From contig JAETRU010000001.1 of NCBI GenBank assembly GCA_021769965.1, positions 141,822 through 205,821 of the forward strand: a stretch of DNA of 64,000 bases, given 5' to 3'. This document shows, one piece after another, positions 63,264-64,000 of this stretch (positions are counted from its first letter, which is position 1; every line of letters starts with the position of its first letter). Under the pieces are notes generated by a model, which saw nothing but the letters and a program-made list of their open reading frames with translations, made no database searches and had not been told where the DNA came from. Origin of the DNA: Eubacterium sp. GTDB taxonomy: Bacteria > Bacillota > Clostridia > Peptostreptococcales > Anaerovoracaceae. The translations under genes and the position numbers were made by a program.

Positions 63264-63303
63264 CAGAAAAAAACGCCGCAGACTTCTTTCAAAATCTGCG
63301 GCG
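63264..63303 (-). terminator. Right-end terminator 1
   Basis: An 11-bp stem (AACGCCGCAGA with TCTGCGGCGTT) ends on the minus strand in seven T. It faces transcription coming from rpmB into the element and probably serves as the terminator of that host gene. Confidence 0.82.
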
Positions 63304-63313
63304 TTGGGTATGC

Positions 63314-63347
63314 GAAAAGGGATGCTACCTTGCGGTAACATCCCTTT
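63314..63347. terminator. Right-end terminator 2
   Basis: A 10-bp stem (AAAAGGGATG with CATCCCTTTT) with an inner TACC/GGTA pairing is symmetric for both strands. With the preceding hairpin it forms a double barrier at the right ICE end. Confidence 0.7.
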
Positions 63348-63393
63348 TGTCGCTTGGTTATTCAATTTTTGAGCTAACCTGTTTGCCCACTGC

Positions 63394-63453
63394 CCTTAAA
63401 AGCGTTGATTTTATTGGATTCTTGCTTGTTTTCTTATGTCAACGCTCTTAAGG
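63394..63453. repeat. Imperfect 15-bp inverted repeat at the ICE right end
   Basis: CCTTAAAAGCGTTGA (63394-63408) and TCAACGCTCTTAAGG (63439-63453) pair with one mismatch around a 30-base loop. The right arm contains part of the 19-bp end repeat (63427-63445) shared with the left end. It may be the recombinase site or a junction hairpin. Confidence 0.55.
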
Positions 63454-63477
63454 CGGGCTTTGCTTTCTGTGTCCAAC

Positions 63478-63669
63478 TTAGATGGCACGGTTGATCTTGT
63501 TAGATCTGATGCATCTTGTGCAAACGTTTGCTCTTCTTACTGTACCGTTGTCGTTGATTCTTACAGTCTGAATGTTGGCATTCCACTTTCTTCTAGTGTG
63601 TCTGTTAGAATGGGATACACTGTTTCCAGAAACCTGTCCCTTTCCGCAAATCTCACATTTTCTTGACAT
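63478..63669 (-). CDS. rpmB: 50S ribosomal protein L28
   Basis: The 63-residue product MSRKCEICGKGQVSGNSVSHSNRHTRRKWNANIQTVR ... RRANVCTRCIRSNKINRAI is a zinc-type L28, with CxxC near each end. AAAGGAGGTG is 7 bases before the ATG. It is host DNA and marks the right edge of the insertion: its stop is only about 25 bases from the end repeat. In relatives it neighbours the Asp23 gene now at 23145-23570. Confidence 0.96.
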   Translation of the reverse strand: MSRKCEICGKGQVSGNSVSHSNRHTRRKWNANIQTVRINDNGTVRRANVCTRCIRSNKINRAI

Positions 63670-63746
63670 CTACCGCACCTCCTTTAATATCTTAAGCGTA
63701 TAGCGTTTCTTCATAATTCGTTCTGTTGTCACACTGAACAAGCGAT

Positions 63747-63775
63747 ATTATACCATCATTTCGCAGTTGTTACAA
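63747..63775 (-). promoter_or_regulatory. rpmB promoter
   Basis: On the minus strand TTGTAA (63775-63770), a 17-base spacer and TATAAT (63752-63747) form a good promoter, 78 bases before the L28 start. Confidence 0.75.
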
Positions 63776-63950
63776 GCATTTTTTTAAAAAATCATCATTT
63801 TTTTGATAATACTGTTATCATTTCCATTTAACATGGCGTACGCCACTTTTTTTGCTTTTTCGCATTCATATGGCGTTATCACTTTGATATGCTTCCTTCT
63901 AGGTAGACAAGTAAAAAATAAAAACTTGTTATCTGGAAGGGAGCATTTGT

Positions 63951-64000
63951 ATGTCTGGAAAAATATCTGCAGAAGAGAAAATTGCAGCCGTGAAGAACTA
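63951..64000 (+). CDS. Start of an unidentified gene, possibly a transposase OrfA (partial)
   Basis: The visible codons MSGKISAEEKIAAVKNY resemble the beginning of IS3-family OrfA helix-turn-helix proteins. GGAAGGGAG lies about 8 bases before the ATG. An ACAAGT/ACTTGT inverted repeat stands at about 63907-63930. Only 16 codons are present, so the identification is weak. The 280 bases between it and rpmB hold only the rpmB promoter and AT-rich DNA. Confidence 0.35.
   Translation, partial: MSGKISAEEKIAAVKN

Overview
The window is chromosomal DNA of an anaerobic, endospore-forming Clostridia-type Firmicute. Supporting signs are a SASP gene, a ylbJ-like sporulation gene, acetate kinase, a Firmicutes-type LexA box before recA, and the order rpmB / Asp23 / recG / rsmD / coaD / ylbJ / tmcAL / ackA / rpmF, which is familiar in that class. 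A family cannot be fixed from sequence alone. A 38.9 kb integrative conjugative element (ICE) of the Tn1549/CTn type is inserted into this chromosome.

Region 1 (1-24.2 kb) is host backbone, mostly on the minus strand. It holds a partial creatininase-like amidohydrolase and an ornithine cyclodeaminase-family enzyme; an AT-rich SatD-DUF3307 fusion gene behind a 51-bp palindrome; a nitroreductase; SOS-controlled recA; a cinA-pgsA-rimO-ftsK run; uppP; asd; an ATP-grasp gene with a leucine-rich-repeat tail; dapA on the plus strand; rpmF; ackA; tmcAL; ylbJ; a coiled-coil gene; coaD-rsmD; a SASP gene; recG; an Asp23/Gls24 gene; and a small membrane protein gene.

Region 2 (about 24.52-63.45 kb) is the ICE, lying between the Asp23 gene and rpmB. 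Its two ends carry a 19-bp imperfect inverted repeat (17/19). The left end has a TndX-like large serine recombinase, TnpW and sigma/HTH regulators. Next is a cargo island on the minus strand at 28.8-38.1 kb: class B sortase, a DUF5640-like protein, a 1155-residue wall-anchored surface protein, a receiver-like protein and a LuxR-type response regulator with two sensor proteins. Upstream of the first sensor is a short ORF containing (GCTT)10.75. Its stop overlaps the sensor start, and the three possible reading frames give three different outcomes, so this looks like a slippage-based phase switch. The mobilisation block (38.4-42.2 kb, plus strand) has mobC, a MOBP relaxase, an AbiEi-like protein, a membrane protein and a DUF1016 nuclease. 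The transfer operon (63.2-42.4 kb, minus strand) has a replication initiator, PcfB, VirD4, Maff2, VirB6, PrgI and VirB4 homologues, two DNA methyltransferases, an NlpC/P60 hydrolase, DUF4315 and DUF4366 proteins, topoisomerase III, a Cys-rich VLP protein, a 1502-residue ArdC-type protein and TTRAP. No antibiotic-resistance gene was seen; the cargo is a surface-adhesion and sensing cassette.

Region 3 (63.45-64 kb) is host rpmB with its promoter, followed by the first codons of a plus-strand gene cut by the window edge.

The parts fit together as follows. The serine recombinase excises and integrates the element. The mob block nicks and pilots the DNA, and the minus-strand operon builds the conjugation channel and protects the DNA. 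The cargo gives the host a sortase-anchored surface protein, probably under control of the neighbouring sensor/regulator genes; that regulatory link is inferred from position only.
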